NCBI GenBank assembly: GCA_963823105.1
Contig: CAWGKC010000005.1
Coordinates: 620,001 to 684,000 of the forward strand
Reading direction: 5' to 3'
DNA: 64,000 nucleotides
Origin: JAJYKC01 sp963823105
GTDB lineage: Bacteria; Acidobacteriota; Terriglobia; Bryobacterales; Bryobacteraceae
Part shown: positions 55,739 through 64,000 of the stretch, piece after piece
Numbering within the stretch: the stretch's first letter is position 1
How the letters are laid out: every line of letters starts with the position of its first letter
Position numbers and translations under genes: made by a program
The notes under the pieces: generated by a model
Databases searched by the model: none
What the model saw: only the letters and a program-made list of their open reading frames with translations
What the model was told of the DNA's origin: nothing

Positions 55739-56761
55739 TCAGAACTGAGTGAGGAAGCGCAGGTCGCCGCCCTGCAGCAGGCGGATGTCGTCGATCGAAT
55801 AGCGCATCATGGCCAGGCGCGTGAGGCCGAGGCCGAAGGCGAAGCCGTTCCACTCCTCCGGATCGATGCCGCTCAAGCGGAGCACATTGGGATGGACGAG
55901 GCCGCAGGGTAGCAGTTCTACCCAGCCGCTTTGTTTGCAAACCGGGCAGCCGGGGCCGCCGCAGATCAGGCATTGGATGTCGAGCTCGAAGCCGGGTTCG
56001 ACAAAGGGGAAGTAGCCGGGGCGAAGGCGGACCGTGACCTCGCGGCGGAAAATGGCGCCCAGCAAAGTTTTCATGAAGTAGATGAGGTTGGCGACGGAGA
56101 CGTCGCGGTCGATCATCATGCCTTCCAGTTGATAGAAAGTGTGCTCGTGGGAGGCGTCCACCTCTTCGTTGCGGAAGGCGCGGCCGGGGGCGATCATGCG
56201 CAGCGGAGGGCCGAACTTCTCCATGCCGCGGACCTGAACGGGCGAAGTGTGGGTGCGCAGAAGCAGGCCGCCGTCGAGCCAGAACGTGTCCTGCATATCG
56301 CGCGCCGGATGATGGGCGGGGATGTTGAGGGCGTCGAAGTTGTTACGCTCGGTTTCGACTTCGGGGCCTTCGAGAACGGCGAAGCCGAGGGAGACGAACA
56401 GGTCTTCAATCTCCATTTGAATTTGCGTGACCGGGTGCAGGCTGCCTGGGCGGGGGCCGGGCGCGGGGAGGGTGAGGTCCAGCCATTCGGCGTCCAGGCG
56501 GGCGGAGAGCGCGGCGGCTTCGAAGGCGCTCCTGCGGGCGTCCAGCGCGGCTTCAAGCTCGCTCTTGGCGGCGTTCAGTGCAAGGCCGGCGGCGGCGCGT
56601 TCCTCCGGGGTGAGCTTGCCGAATTCTTTGCTGAATTGGGAGAGCGAGCCTTTGCGGCCGAGGGCGTCGACGCGGACGGCTTCAAGCGTTTCGAGCGACG
56701 CGGCGGCGGCGATGCGGCCGAGCGCTTCGGCGCGGATGAGAGCGATGCGTTCGGGAATCAC
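55739..56761 (-). CDS. pheS: Phenylalanyl-tRNA synthetase alpha subunit
   Basis: 340 residues. An N-terminal coiled coil (1-85) is followed by the class II catalytic core: HPVTQIQMEIEDLFVSLGF, DTFWLDGGLLLRTHTSPVQVR (motif 2 region), HEHTFYQLEGMMID and GFAFGLGLTRLAMMRY (motif 3). A four-Cys insert, CLICGGPGCPVCKQSGW, looks like a zinc knuckle and is seen in several bacterial PheS. Starts three bases after the ankyrin gene; pheT follows after 16. Confidence 0.96.
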   Translation of the reverse strand: MIPERIALIRAEALGRIAAAASLETLEAVRVDALGRKGSLSQFSKEFGKLTPEERAAAGLALNAAKSELEAALDARRSAFEAAALSARLDAEWLDLTLPAPGPRPGSLHPVTQIQMEIEDLFVSLGFAVLEGPEVETERNNFDALNIPAHHPARDMQDTFWLDGGLLLRTHTSPVQVRGMEKFGPPLRMIAPGRAFRNEEVDASHEHTFYQLEGMMIDRDVSVANLIYFMKTLLGAIFRREVTVRLRPGYFPFVEPGFELDIQCLICGGPGCPVCKQSGWVELLPCGLVHPNVLRLSGIDPEEWNGFAFGLGLTRLAMMRYSIDDIRLLQGGDLRFLTQF

Positions 56762-56764
56762 GGG

Positions 56765-57424
56765 CTAGTGCGCGGCTCCGCTGGCTTCGAGAAGCTCGAC
56801 GACCTTGGCGTGTCCGCCGGTGAGGGCGAGATCGAGGGCGTTCTGGTTGTTATCGGCGCGAAGCCCCGCGTCGGCGCCAAGCGAGAGAAGCAGCACGGCC
56901 ATCTCGATGCAGCCGCTTTGCGCCGCGGCGTGAAGGGGCGTCCATCCGCCTTCCTGGCGCGCGTTGACGTCGGCGCCGTGTTCGGCCAGCAGCGCGGCCA
57001 GCGCGTTGCTGCGTCCGGCGGCGGCGGCGTGAAGCGGGGTGTTGCGCATGGCGTTCAGCGAGCGCGCCTCCACCTTCGCGCCGTGGGCGAGCAGCGCTTC
57101 GGCCGCGTCCCGGTTGCCGAAGAAGCAAGCCAAATGCAACGGGGTCCAGCCGTCGTGGCTATAGGCGGAGACCAGCGTGGCGTCGGCGGCCAGCAGTTGG
57201 CAGACACGCCCGGTGGCGCCGGCCATGGAGGCCGAGAAGATGTCGAGTTCGACGCCGCTCTCCAAAAGAAACGCGGCCACTTCGTTTTGGCGGGAGTAGC
57301 GGGCGACGGTGAAGGCGTCGAGGCCGCGCTCGTCCTTGGCTTTGAGCAGCGAGGGATCGGCGGCGATGCTGCGTTTGACGGCGGCGAGGTCGCCGGCTTG
57401 GACGGCTTGAAAGAACTCGTTCAT
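56765..57424 (-). CDS. Ankyrin-repeat protein
   Basis: 219 residues, no export signal. Six ankyrin repeats with the usual pattern: GWTPLHLACFFGNRDAAEAL, MRNTPLHAAAAGRSNALAALL, GWTPLHAAAQSGCIEMAVLLL, NALDLALTGGHAKVVELL. Protein-binding scaffold; partner unknown. Between a hypothetical gene (9-base gap) and pheS. Confidence 0.93.
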   Translation of the reverse strand: MNEFFQAVQAGDLAAVKRSIAADPSLLKAKDERGLDAFTVARYSRQNEVAAFLLESGVELDIFSASMAGATGRVCQLLAADATLVSAYSHDGWTPLHLACFFGNRDAAEALLAHGAKVEARSLNAMRNTPLHAAAAGRSNALAALLAEHGADVNARQEGGWTPLHAAAQSGCIEMAVLLLSLGADAGLRADNNQNALDLALTGGHAKVVELLEASGAAH

Positions 57425-57433
57425 GGTTTCGCT

Positions 57434-57913
57434 TCAGGCTCGGGGTTCCGCGACGGCGGGGAGAAAAGCGTGTTCGGATTTCGCCATTTCCCAGCCCAGG
57501 TGGTTGATGTAAAACAAAAGAACGGCGGGCGGCCAAGTGGATTGAAATTGATCGTAGACGCGCTGCTGCCAGCCTTCGGTGAGATATTGGCTGGCGTCCA
57601 TATCTTTGGCGAAGAAGCCGTCCTCGTGCGGGATTTTGAGGAAATCGAGCACGGCGATAATCATGTCCAGATGGCCGACCAGGATGGCTTGGGAGAGATC
57701 GGCCGCGAAGTCGTTGGCGTCGTCTTCTTTCAGACGCTCCCAAAAACGCGGAGCGGCCTTACGCAGGCTCTCCGAGTTCATCTTGGCGAGATGAAAACGC
57801 AGCTTCAGCCGTTCGTAAAGCTGGAACGTTTTCAGCTTGCCGATGGAGACGGAGCGAAGAAGTTGGTGGAAATTATCCTCGCCGAGAGCGAGGAAAACCT
57901 CGGAAAGCCGCAT
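57434..57913 (-). CDS. Hypothetical helical protein
   Basis: 159 residues, mostly helical: RLSEVFLALGEDNFHQLLRSVSIGKLKTFQLYERLKLR at the start, FAADLSQAILVGHLDMIIAVLDFL in the middle and VLLFYINHLGWEMAKSE at the end. No family recognised. First gene of the run that includes the ankyrin protein, pheS and pheT. Confidence 0.75.
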   Translation of the reverse strand: MRLSEVFLALGEDNFHQLLRSVSIGKLKTFQLYERLKLRFHLAKMNSESLRKAAPRFWERLKEDDANDFAADLSQAILVGHLDMIIAVLDFLKIPHEDGFFAKDMDASQYLTEGWQQRVYDQFQSTWPPAVLLFYINHLGWEMAKSEHAFLPAVAEPRA

Positions 57914-58000
57914 AAAAAGTCAGCGTAACACGCGGGTGGCGGGCAGCGCCCGGATGTCGTATAGTTTTGGGTGCTTAACCGGCTTGGGATTTGCGGTGGA

Positions 58001-58087
58001 CACGCTCCCTAACGGTCGCGGCTCGGTAACGGACCGCGCGGAAATGGCGGCGTGGAAATTACCGAGCCGCGACCGTGAGGGAGCGTG
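58001..58087. repeat. 29-bp inverted repeat (REP/MITE-like)
   Basis: Two 29-base arms (58001-58029 and 58059-58087) are complementary at 28 positions, separated by 29 bases. The arms begin with CACGCTCCCT and contain CGGTCGCGGCTCGGT. The element ends 12 bases before the uronate isomerase ATG. It looks like a dispersed palindromic repeat rather than a terminator, because it lies just upstream of a gene and lacks a T-run. Confidence 0.75.
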
Positions 58088-58099
58088 GGCAAAGAACAT

Positions 58100-59371
58100 A
58101 TGAAAACGACTCAAGAACCGGCGGGAACGATCGCGATCGAAGAGATCCGGCAAGTGGTGGACGGCGTATTGGCGAAGGCGCGGGTGATCGACATGCACAC
58201 CCATCTTTTCGCGCCATCGCTCGGCGGGCTGGGGCTGTGGGGCATCGACGAGTTGTTGACCTACCATTACCTGGAAGCGGAATTGTTCCGCTCCTCGCCG
58301 CTCGCGCCGGAGGCGTACTGGCGGATGACGAAGCGCGAACAGGCGGACGCGATCTGGCGGGCGTTGTTCGTCGAGAACACTCCCATTTCGGAGGCCACGC
58401 GAGGGGTGGTGTCGGTGTTGGACGCGCTGGGGCTGCCCACGGCGGCGGAGGATTTAACGGAGGCGCGGGCCTACTTTGCCGCGCAAAGCGTGGACGGCGC
58501 CATCGACCGGGCGCTGCGGCTGGCCGGGGTGAGCGAAGTGGTGATGACCAACGATCCGCTGGACCCGCAAGAGGCCGCGATGTGGAAGAGCGGAGCCGGA
58601 CACGACCCCCGCTTCCGGGCGGTGCTGCGGCTGGACCGGATTCTGAACAAATGGGAGAGCCACTGGGCGAAGCTGAACGCGGAAGGTTACGCGGTGGAGG
58701 AAAACGCGGCGGGCGGGACCGCGGACGAGGTGCGGCGGTTCTTAGTAGATTGGCACAAGCGGACGAACGCCGTCTACATGGCTGTATCGTTGCCCGATAC
58801 ATTTCAATTTCCCGAAGACAGCGTGCGCGCGATGTTGCTGCGCGAGGCCGTGATTCCGGCTTGCCGCGAGTTGGACATCCCGCTGTCGTTGATGATCGGC
58901 GTGCGGTATCGGGTGAATCCGGCGATCCGGCTGGCGGGCGACGCGGCGGGGAAGGCCGACCTGAGGGCGCTTGAAAGAATCTGCGTCGATTACCCGGAGA
59001 ATCGGTTTTTGACCAGCGTGCTAAGCCGGGAGAATCAGCACGAGCTGTGCGTCTATGCGCGGAAATTTAGCAACCTGATGCCGTTCGGTTGCTGGTGGTT
59101 TTTGAATAATCCATCGGTGGTGGAGGAGATGACGCGGGAGCGGATCGAGATGTTGGGCGCGAGCTTCATTCCGCAACACTCCGACGCGCGCGTGCTGGAG
59201 CAGGTGATTTATAAGTGGAAGAACACCCGGCGGACGATGGCGCCGATTCTGGCGAATACGTACCGGCTGCTGGCCGAAGACGGACGCGCGGTGACGCGCG
59301 GGGAGATCGAACGCGACGTGGATAGAATGTTCCGGGGGAACTTCGAAAACTTCATCCGGCCGCGGCGATGA
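58100..59371 (+). CDS. Uronate (glucuronate) isomerase family protein
   Basis: 423 residues, amidohydrolase fold. Start motif VIDMHTHLFAPSLGGLGLWG with HTH metal ligands; later LMIGVRYRVNP, LMPFGCWWFLNNPSVVEE and PQHSDARVLEQVIYKW, which match UxaC-type isomerases. Converts hexuronate to ketohexonate in pectin-derived sugar breakdown. The next gene is a hexuronate-type transporter overlapping by four bases. ATG at 58100 chosen; a GTG at 58085 would start inside the inverted repeat. Confidence 0.85.
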   Translation: MKTTQEPAGTIAIEEIRQVVDGVLAKARVIDMHTHLFAPSLGGLGLWGIDELLTYHYLEAELFRSSPLAPEAYWRMTKREQADAIWRALFVENTPISEATRGVVSVLDALGLPTAAEDLTEARAYFAAQSVDGAIDRALRLAGVSEVVMTNDPLDPQEAAMWKSGAGHDPRFRAVLRLDRILNKWESHWAKLNAEGYAVEENAAGGTADEVRRFLVDWHKRTNAVYMAVSLPDTFQFPEDSVRAMLLREAVIPACRELDIPLSLMIGVRYRVNPAIRLAGDAAGKADLRALERICVDYPENRFLTSVLSRENQHELCVYARKFSNLMPFGCWWFLNNPSVVEEMTRERIEMLGASFIPQHSDARVLEQVIYKWKNTRRTMAPILANTYRLLAEDGRAVTRGEIERDVDRMFRGNFENFIRPRR

Positions 59372-60630
59372 CGGCGAATCCCGTTGCCGGGCGAGCCGCT
59401 CCGAATTTACGTTGGTTCGTCTGCGGGCTGCTGTTTTTCGCGACGACGGTGAATTACATGGACCGGCAGGTGCTGGGCCTGTTGAAGCCCGTCCTGCAAA
59501 AAGAGATGGGCTGGAGCGAAGCGAGCTACGGCAACGTGGTGATGGCGTTTCAGATCGCCTATGGGCTGATGATGCCGCTGGCCGGGCGTTTGGTGGACCG
59601 GTTGGGGACGAAGGTGGGTTACGCGCTGGCCGTCGCGGTGTGGAGCGCGGCCTCGATGTCGCACGCGCTGGCGCACACGGCGTGGCAGTTCGCGGCCGCG
59701 CGCTTTGGCCTGGGATTGGGCGAGGCGGCGAATTTTCCGGCGGCGGTGAAGACGGTGGCCGATTGGTTTCCGCCGAAAGAACGGGCGCTGGCGACGGGGG
59801 TTTTCAATAGCGGCTCGAACCTGGGAGCGATCGTCGCGCCGTTGATGGTCCCGGTGCTGGCGCTGCATTTCGGATGGCGGTCGGCGTTTCTGGGCACGGG
59901 AGCGTTGGACGTTTTGTGGCTGGTGGTGTGGCTGAGCGTCTACCGCTCGCCCAAAAGCGCGGCGGCCGTGGAGACGCGGGCGACCGTGCCGTATTTGCGG
60001 ATTCTGGCCCGGCGCGAGGCGTGGGCTTTTATGATCGGCAAGTTCCTTACCGATCCGGTGTGGTGGTTTTATTTATTCTGGCTGCCGGGATTTTTGTTCA
60101 AGAACTACGGGCTGAATTTGACGCAGCTTGGGCTGCCGTTGGTGGCGATCTACGTGAGCGCGGATGTGGGATCGGTCGCGGGCGGATGGATCTCGTCGCC
60201 GCTGGTGGGGCGGGGATGGACGGTGACGGCGGCGCGGAAGACGGCGATGCTGGTGTGCGCGCTGGCCGTCGTTCCGGTGACGCTGGTGATGTATACAGGC
60301 GGGCGGTTGTGGCTGACGGTGGGGTTGATTGCGCTGGCCGCGGCGGCGCATCAAGGGTGGTCGGCGAATCTGTTCACCATCCCCTCCGACACGTTTCCCA
60401 AGGAGGCGGTGGCGTCCGTGGTGGGCCTCGGAGGAATGGCGGGCGCGGCGGGCGGCGCGCTGGTGGCGTTTGCCGTCGGACGGTGGCTGGATTTTTCACA
60501 CGGCGCTTATGGGCCGATCTTCATGGCGGCGGGGTCGGCGTATCTGTTGGCGTTGGCGGCGATCGATCGCCTGGCGCCGAAACTGGAGCGGCGATCGCGA
60601 GAAGAGGACGGCCTCGGCGAAGTAGGCTAG
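59368..60630 (+). CDS. MFS transporter, ExuT/anion:cation symporter type
   Basis: 420 residues with about 12 membrane helices. Family motifs: FFATTVNYMDRQVLGLLKP, YGLMMPLAGRLVDRLGTKVGYA, FGLGLGEAANFPAAVKTVADWFPPKERA and FNSGSNLGAIVAP. These are typical of the hexuronate/galactonate branch. Coupled by ATGA overlap to the uronate isomerase, so it probably imports the same hexuronate. Confidence 0.93.
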   Translation: MTANPVAGRAAPNLRWFVCGLLFFATTVNYMDRQVLGLLKPVLQKEMGWSEASYGNVVMAFQIAYGLMMPLAGRLVDRLGTKVGYALAVAVWSAASMSHALAHTAWQFAAARFGLGLGEAANFPAAVKTVADWFPPKERALATGVFNSGSNLGAIVAPLMVPVLALHFGWRSAFLGTGALDVLWLVVWLSVYRSPKSAAAVETRATVPYLRILARREAWAFMIGKFLTDPVWWFYLFWLPGFLFKNYGLNLTQLGLPLVAIYVSADVGSVAGGWISSPLVGRGWTVTAARKTAMLVCALAVVPVTLVMYTGGRLWLTVGLIALAAAAHQGWSANLFTIPSDTFPKEAVASVVGLGGMAGAAGGALVAFAVGRWLDFSHGAYGPIFMAAGSAYLLALAAIDRLAPKLERRSREEDGLGEVG

Positions 60631-60634
60631 AGGG

Positions 60635-62177
60635 GTGAGCGGGGGATCATTGTCAAAACTTTTCATTGGCGTGCTGCTAGCCGCGGCGTTGCGCGGGCAG
60701 ACGGCGGTTCCGGAAGCCAAAGACCCGCTGGGACGCACCAGCCCGCAGGAGTCGATCTTTCATTTTCTGGAAGCCTGCCACAAGCGCGACTATTCGATGG
60801 CGATCCACTATCTGGATCTGCGGCGCATGCGGCCGGAGGAGCGCGCCAAGGAAGGCACGGAATTAGCGAGCCAATTGGAGGACCTGCTGGACGACACGCC
60901 GTTCTCGATCGCCACGCTGAGCCGGGACCCGCAGGGCGACCAATACGACGGGCTTTCGGCCGATTTCGAGCACCTCTACACGGTGCGCGTGGATGGGCAA
61001 ACGCTGGATCTGCAAATGGAGCGCGTGGCGCTTGGGCCGAAACTGCACGTGTGGGTGGTTTCGTCGAAAAGCGTGGAGATGATTCCGGTGGCGCATCAGT
61101 TAGTGGCCGAAACGCCGTTTGAAAAAAAGCTGCCGCAATGGCTGGTGACGTTTGAGATTCTCGATACGCCGGTGTGGCGGTGGATCGCGCTGGCGCTGGC
61201 GGCGGCGGCGCTGTGGGCGATGTCGGGATTCCTGACGTGGGGGATCGCGAAGACGGTGGGCGCGATGGGGGACGTGGCGGCGTTCAGCGGCCCGCTGCGC
61301 GTGCTGCTGGCGGTGGCGGGGTTCCGGGTGGCGCTCGAGTACGCGTCTCCATCGACGCTGCCGCGGTTGTTCATCGAGCGCGGACTCGGGCTGATTCTGG
61401 CGCTGGCGTTGGCCTGGACGGCGGCGGTGGCCGTCGATGTCGTGGCGGCGCGATGGCACGCTCATCTGGACCCGCGCGTGCAAGCGCTGCGCTACTCCGT
61501 GCTCCCGCTGGGGCGGCAGATATTCAAGCTCTCCGTGTTTCTGATCGCAATCCTCGGCGTCTTGAGCGTTTGGGGATTTCAATACGTCGGCGATCCTGGC
61601 CGGGTTGGGAGTAGGCGGCCTGGCGGTGGCGCTGGCGGCGCAGAAGACGATCGAAAATCTGTTTGGCGGAATTTCGGTGATTGGGGACCGGCCGGTTCTG
61701 GTGGGCGATGTCTGCCGGTTCGGAGACCGGACCGGCACGGTAATGCACATCGGGTTGCGGTCCACGCGGCTGCGGACGCAGGAGCGAACGATCGTCAGCG
61801 TGCCGAACGCGCAATTTTCGTCGATGACGCTAGAAAATATTTCCGGACGCGACAAGATTTACTTTCATACGACGCTCAGCCTGCGGCGGGACACGACCTC
61901 GGAACAAATGCTGGGAGTGCTGGCGGCGATCGGCCGCATTCTCGCGGAGCATCCGAAAGTGGAAGAGGGAAAAACGCCGGTGCGGTTCATCGGCGTCGGA
62001 CCGTATTCGCTGGACGTGGAAGTTTCGGTGTATATTACATCGTCCGACTACGACGAATTTCTCGCGTTGCAACAGGAGCTATTGCTGAAATTGCTGCGGG
62101 CGGTGGAGCAAGCCGGGACGGCGCTGGCGGTGCCGGTACAGGAGAGCGTGGCGCTGCCTCCGCCGCGGCACGGGTGA
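60635..62177 (+). CDS. MscS-family mechanosensitive channel, frameshifted
   Basis: About 513 residues. Signal peptide, periplasmic domain (residues 30-160), several membrane helices (IALALAAAALWAMSGFLT, LPRLFIERGLGLILALALAWTAAV), then the pore helix and MscS beta domain. The frame changes near 61578-61582 at one extra T: VWGF then NTSAILAGLGVGGLAVALAAQ, the pore-lining stretch. After that come NLFGGISVIGDRPVLVGDVC and VSVPNAQFSSMTLENIS. Releases solutes on osmotic downshock. GTG at 60635; a TTG at 60650 behind GGGGGAT is the alternative start. Confidence 0.87.
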
Positions 62178-62417
62178 CGGGAGGGTTCGGGCGCCGTGTA
62201 ACGGCAGAAGTTCATCCAGCCGTAATCGAAGGCCACTATAATCGAAAAAGCGCGGAGCGCCGGCGCGGGAAAAATCGAAAGGAACCGAAAGGAATTCCTT
62301 GACACTGAGCCGGTTTTCTCATATAAATAATTCATCGCGGTTTTGGGGATCGTCCATGCGACCATTCCCATTGGGTCTTGTAGACACGTCTCGGTCAATG
62401 TACATAGAGGGAGCATT
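62178..62417 (+). promoter_or_regulatory. Intergenic region with consensus promoter of the third TonB receptor
   Basis: -35 TTGACA (62299-62304), 17-base spacer, -10 TATAAA (62322-62327): close to a perfect sigma-70 promoter. A leader of about 85 bases follows, to the GAGGGAG site and ATG at 62418. No gene and no terminator hairpin were found in 62178-62298. Confidence 0.8.
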
Positions 62418-64000
62418 ATGAGCCAAGTTCGCCTTTTCGCGTCCGCGCTGGGGTTGTGCGCCGCGCTATTGTTTTCGGTTGCCGCGCTGCGGGCGCAATC
62501 CGACGTCGGAACCATCGTGGGTTTCGTGCGCGATCCATCGAGCGCTGTGATTCCCGGCGCGAAAGTGACGATCAAGAACGAAGCCACCAGCGAACAGCAC
62601 ACGGTGGAAACGGACGCACTGGGCCACTACACGGTGACGAACCTGCTGCCGGGCAACTACACGGCGACGGTGGAATCCCAGGGGTTCAAGAAATTCGAAA
62701 GCACCCACAACAAATTGAACGCCAACACAACGCTGTCGCTCGACGCCGATCTGGCGGTGGGCGCGACGACGGAGACGGTGGAGGTGAGCGCCTCGGCGTC
62801 CCTGTTGCAAACGGAATCGGCCGCGACGCAGGCCAATGTCAGCGCGCAGCAAATTGAAGCGCAGGAGCTGAACGGGCGCAATCCGTTGTTCATGGCGCAG
62901 TTGACACCCGGCGTGCGCAGCGGATCGAGCTTTGGCGATTTTAATTTCGGCCTGACGAACGGCGGCTTCAACGTCAATGGGACGCGCCAACAGGACACGA
63001 CGATCACCATGGACGGCGCGCCGGCGACGCGCACGCGCGGCAATGGCACCAGCATCGCCGTAGCCGACGTGGACGCGACGCAGGAGATTCAGGTCCTCAC
63101 CTCCGACTACGCGGCCGAGTACGGCGGTGCGGCGGGGGGCCAGGTTCGAATTGTCACCAAGCCCGGCGGCACGGACTTTCACGGCTCGGCTTCCGAATAT
63201 TTCCGCAATTCGGCATTGAACGCCAACAGTTGGGGACGGAATTTGAGCAAAACGACTGATTTCGCATCTCCGTTCCGGTACAACGATTTCGGATTCGACG
63301 TGGGCGGTCCGGTGGCGATTCCCGGCGTGTTCGAGAAGTGGCGGCAGAAGTTTTTCTTCTTTGTGGCCGACGAATGGACGCGTTACCGCTTCACCGACAC
63401 GCAGACGCAGGCCGTTCCCACCACTCTGATGCGGCAGGGAAATTTCAGCGAACTGCTCAGCCCGAATCCCTTTTACCCCACGGGCACGAAGGTGTACGAG
63501 CCCGGAACCTGCCCGGTAGCGGGGAAGGCGGGTTGCGTCCCGTATCCCAACAACATCATCCCCGCAAGCCAGCTCAGCCATAACGGCCTGGCGATTATGA
63601 ACGCGTATCCGGCGCCGACGGCGGGCTATCTGGTAGGCAACCAGAATTGGATCGCGCAGGCGGCGCACCCGATCAATCAGCGCAAGGGCACTTACAACGG
63701 CGACATCTTGCCGAACGAGCGGAACCACATCGAATTCCGCCGCACCGATTACGCCTATGCCGAATATCAGCCGTTCGATCAGGGATCGGGCTTGACGGGA
63801 AAGTATTTCAACCGGCCGAATCAGACCAACGCGATTGGTTGGACTTACACATTCAGCCCCACGATGATTAACGAATTACGCGCGACGCTCAGCATCGACG
63901 ACGTATATATCCCGGTGAATACCTCGCTCGCCGGATTCAATCGTTCGCAGTTCGGCATCGACTATCCCTACATCTTCCCCGCAAACAAGGATCTGAGCGG
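62418..64000 (+). CDS. TonB-dependent receptor, Oar-like, N-terminal part within the window
   Basis: Open from the ATG at 62418 through the right edge (527 codons). A signal peptide ending ALRAQ is followed by a carboxypeptidase-regulatory domain (GTIVGFVRDPSSAVIPGAKVTI, TNLLPGNYTATVESQGFKKF). The plug follows (ELNGRNPLFMAQLTPGV, TTITMDGAPATRTRG, SDYAAEYGGAAGGQVRIVTK, GTDFHGSASEYFRNS). Then the barrel begins. Preceded by a near-consensus promoter, suggesting strong expression. Substrate unknown. Confidence 0.92.
   Translation, partial: MSQVRLFASALGLCAALLFSVAALRAQSDVGTIVGFVRDPSSAVIPGAKVTIKNEATSEQHTVETDALGHYTVTNLLPGNYTATVESQGFKKFESTHNKLNANTTLSLDADLAVGATTETVEVSASASLLQTESAATQANVSAQQIEAQELNGRNPLFMAQLTPGVRSGSSFGDFNFGLTNGGFNVNGTRQQDTTITMDGAPATRTRGNGTSIAVADVDATQEIQVLTSDYAAEYGGAAGGQVRIVTKPGGTDFHGSASEYFRNSALNANSWGRNLSKTTDFASPFRYNDFGFDVGGPVAIPGVFEKWRQKFFFFVADEWTRYRFTDTQTQAVPTTLMRQGNFSELLSPNPFYPTGTKVYEPGTCPVAGKAGCVPYPNNIIPASQLSHNGLAIMNAYPAPTAGYLVGNQNWIAQAAHPINQRKGTYNGDILPNERNHIEFRRTDYAYAEYQPFDQGSGLTGKYFNRPNQTNAIGWTYTFSPTMINELRATLSIDDVYIPVNTSLAGFNRSQFGIDYPYIFPANKDLS

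Noticed and set aside
58001..58087. Inverted repeat as transcription terminator
   Set aside because: It lies just before a coding start, has a 29-base loop and no T-run on either strand, and the neighbouring genes on both sides run away from it.
1..64000. CRISPR arrays, tRNA and rRNA genes, prophage or transposase genes
   Set aside because: Searched by eye on both strands. Short matches such as GTTCGAATC fall inside the GNAT gene, and no cloverleaf, repeat-spacer array, integrase or DDE transposase was found.

Overview
The window looks like a chromosomal segment of an Acidobacteriota bacterium, most like the Bryobacterales/Solibacter group. The reasons are high GC, three very large Oar-type TonB-dependent receptors with an N-terminal carboxypeptidase-regulatory domain, a LytS-type histidine kinase, GH97 and GH2 glycosidases, Tat-exported sugar isomerases and many small toxin-antitoxin modules. 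There is no rRNA or tRNA gene to confirm this, and I see no CRISPR array, prophage or IS element. The assignment is inference from gene families.

Layout. 0-8 kb: a TonB receptor cut by the left edge, truA-pyrE, and two tandem TolC-like proteins. 8-19.7 kb: two TA pairs (UPF0175/DUF3368 and HigBA) around a GH97 glycosidase with an alpha/beta hydrolase, a complete TonB receptor divergent from an MntR-like regulator across a perfect palindrome, a heme-binding alpha-toroid protein and a HAF-repeat protein. 19.7-27 kb: a tightly overlapping operon (GMC oxidoreductase, small subunit, GH2, two TIM-barrel sugar isomerases) that looks like an oxidative glycoside-degrading pathway. 27.5-32.6 kb: DUF5677, an MNT/HEPN pair, HEAT protein, LytS kinase, ribA. 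32.6-38 kb: a ChbG-like deacetylase with an MlaEFD-type lipid transporter, a P1 peptidase and an rRNA pseudouridine synthase. 38-45 kb: an accessory island between two copies of a GNAT gene. It holds a heavily broken STAND NTPase, a DUF6375-like gene, a radical SAM gene and two TA pairs. 46.8-51.4 kb: a housekeeping run (FAH, rsmB, rpe, bamD, response regulator). 51.5-57.9 kb: desaturase, rpmB, broken Phd/Doc, DUF427, pheT-pheS, an ankyrin protein. 58-64 kb: uronate isomerase and its MFS transporter, an MscS channel, and the start of a third TonB receptor.

Two patterns run across the window. First, many well-conserved genes, including the essential pheT, carry one or two single-base indels. 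That points to an error-prone or unpolished assembly. In the 38-43 kb defence-like operon, however, breaks occur about every 300-400 bases, which suggests real decay there. Second, in four of six TA modules it is the toxin that is broken, while the antitoxin frame is intact.

The best candidate for an undescribed system is the radical SAM / DUF6375-like / nuclease-STAND operon at 38.3-43.7 kb. It appears to be a decayed copy of an Avs-like antiviral sensor with an unusual radical SAM companion.
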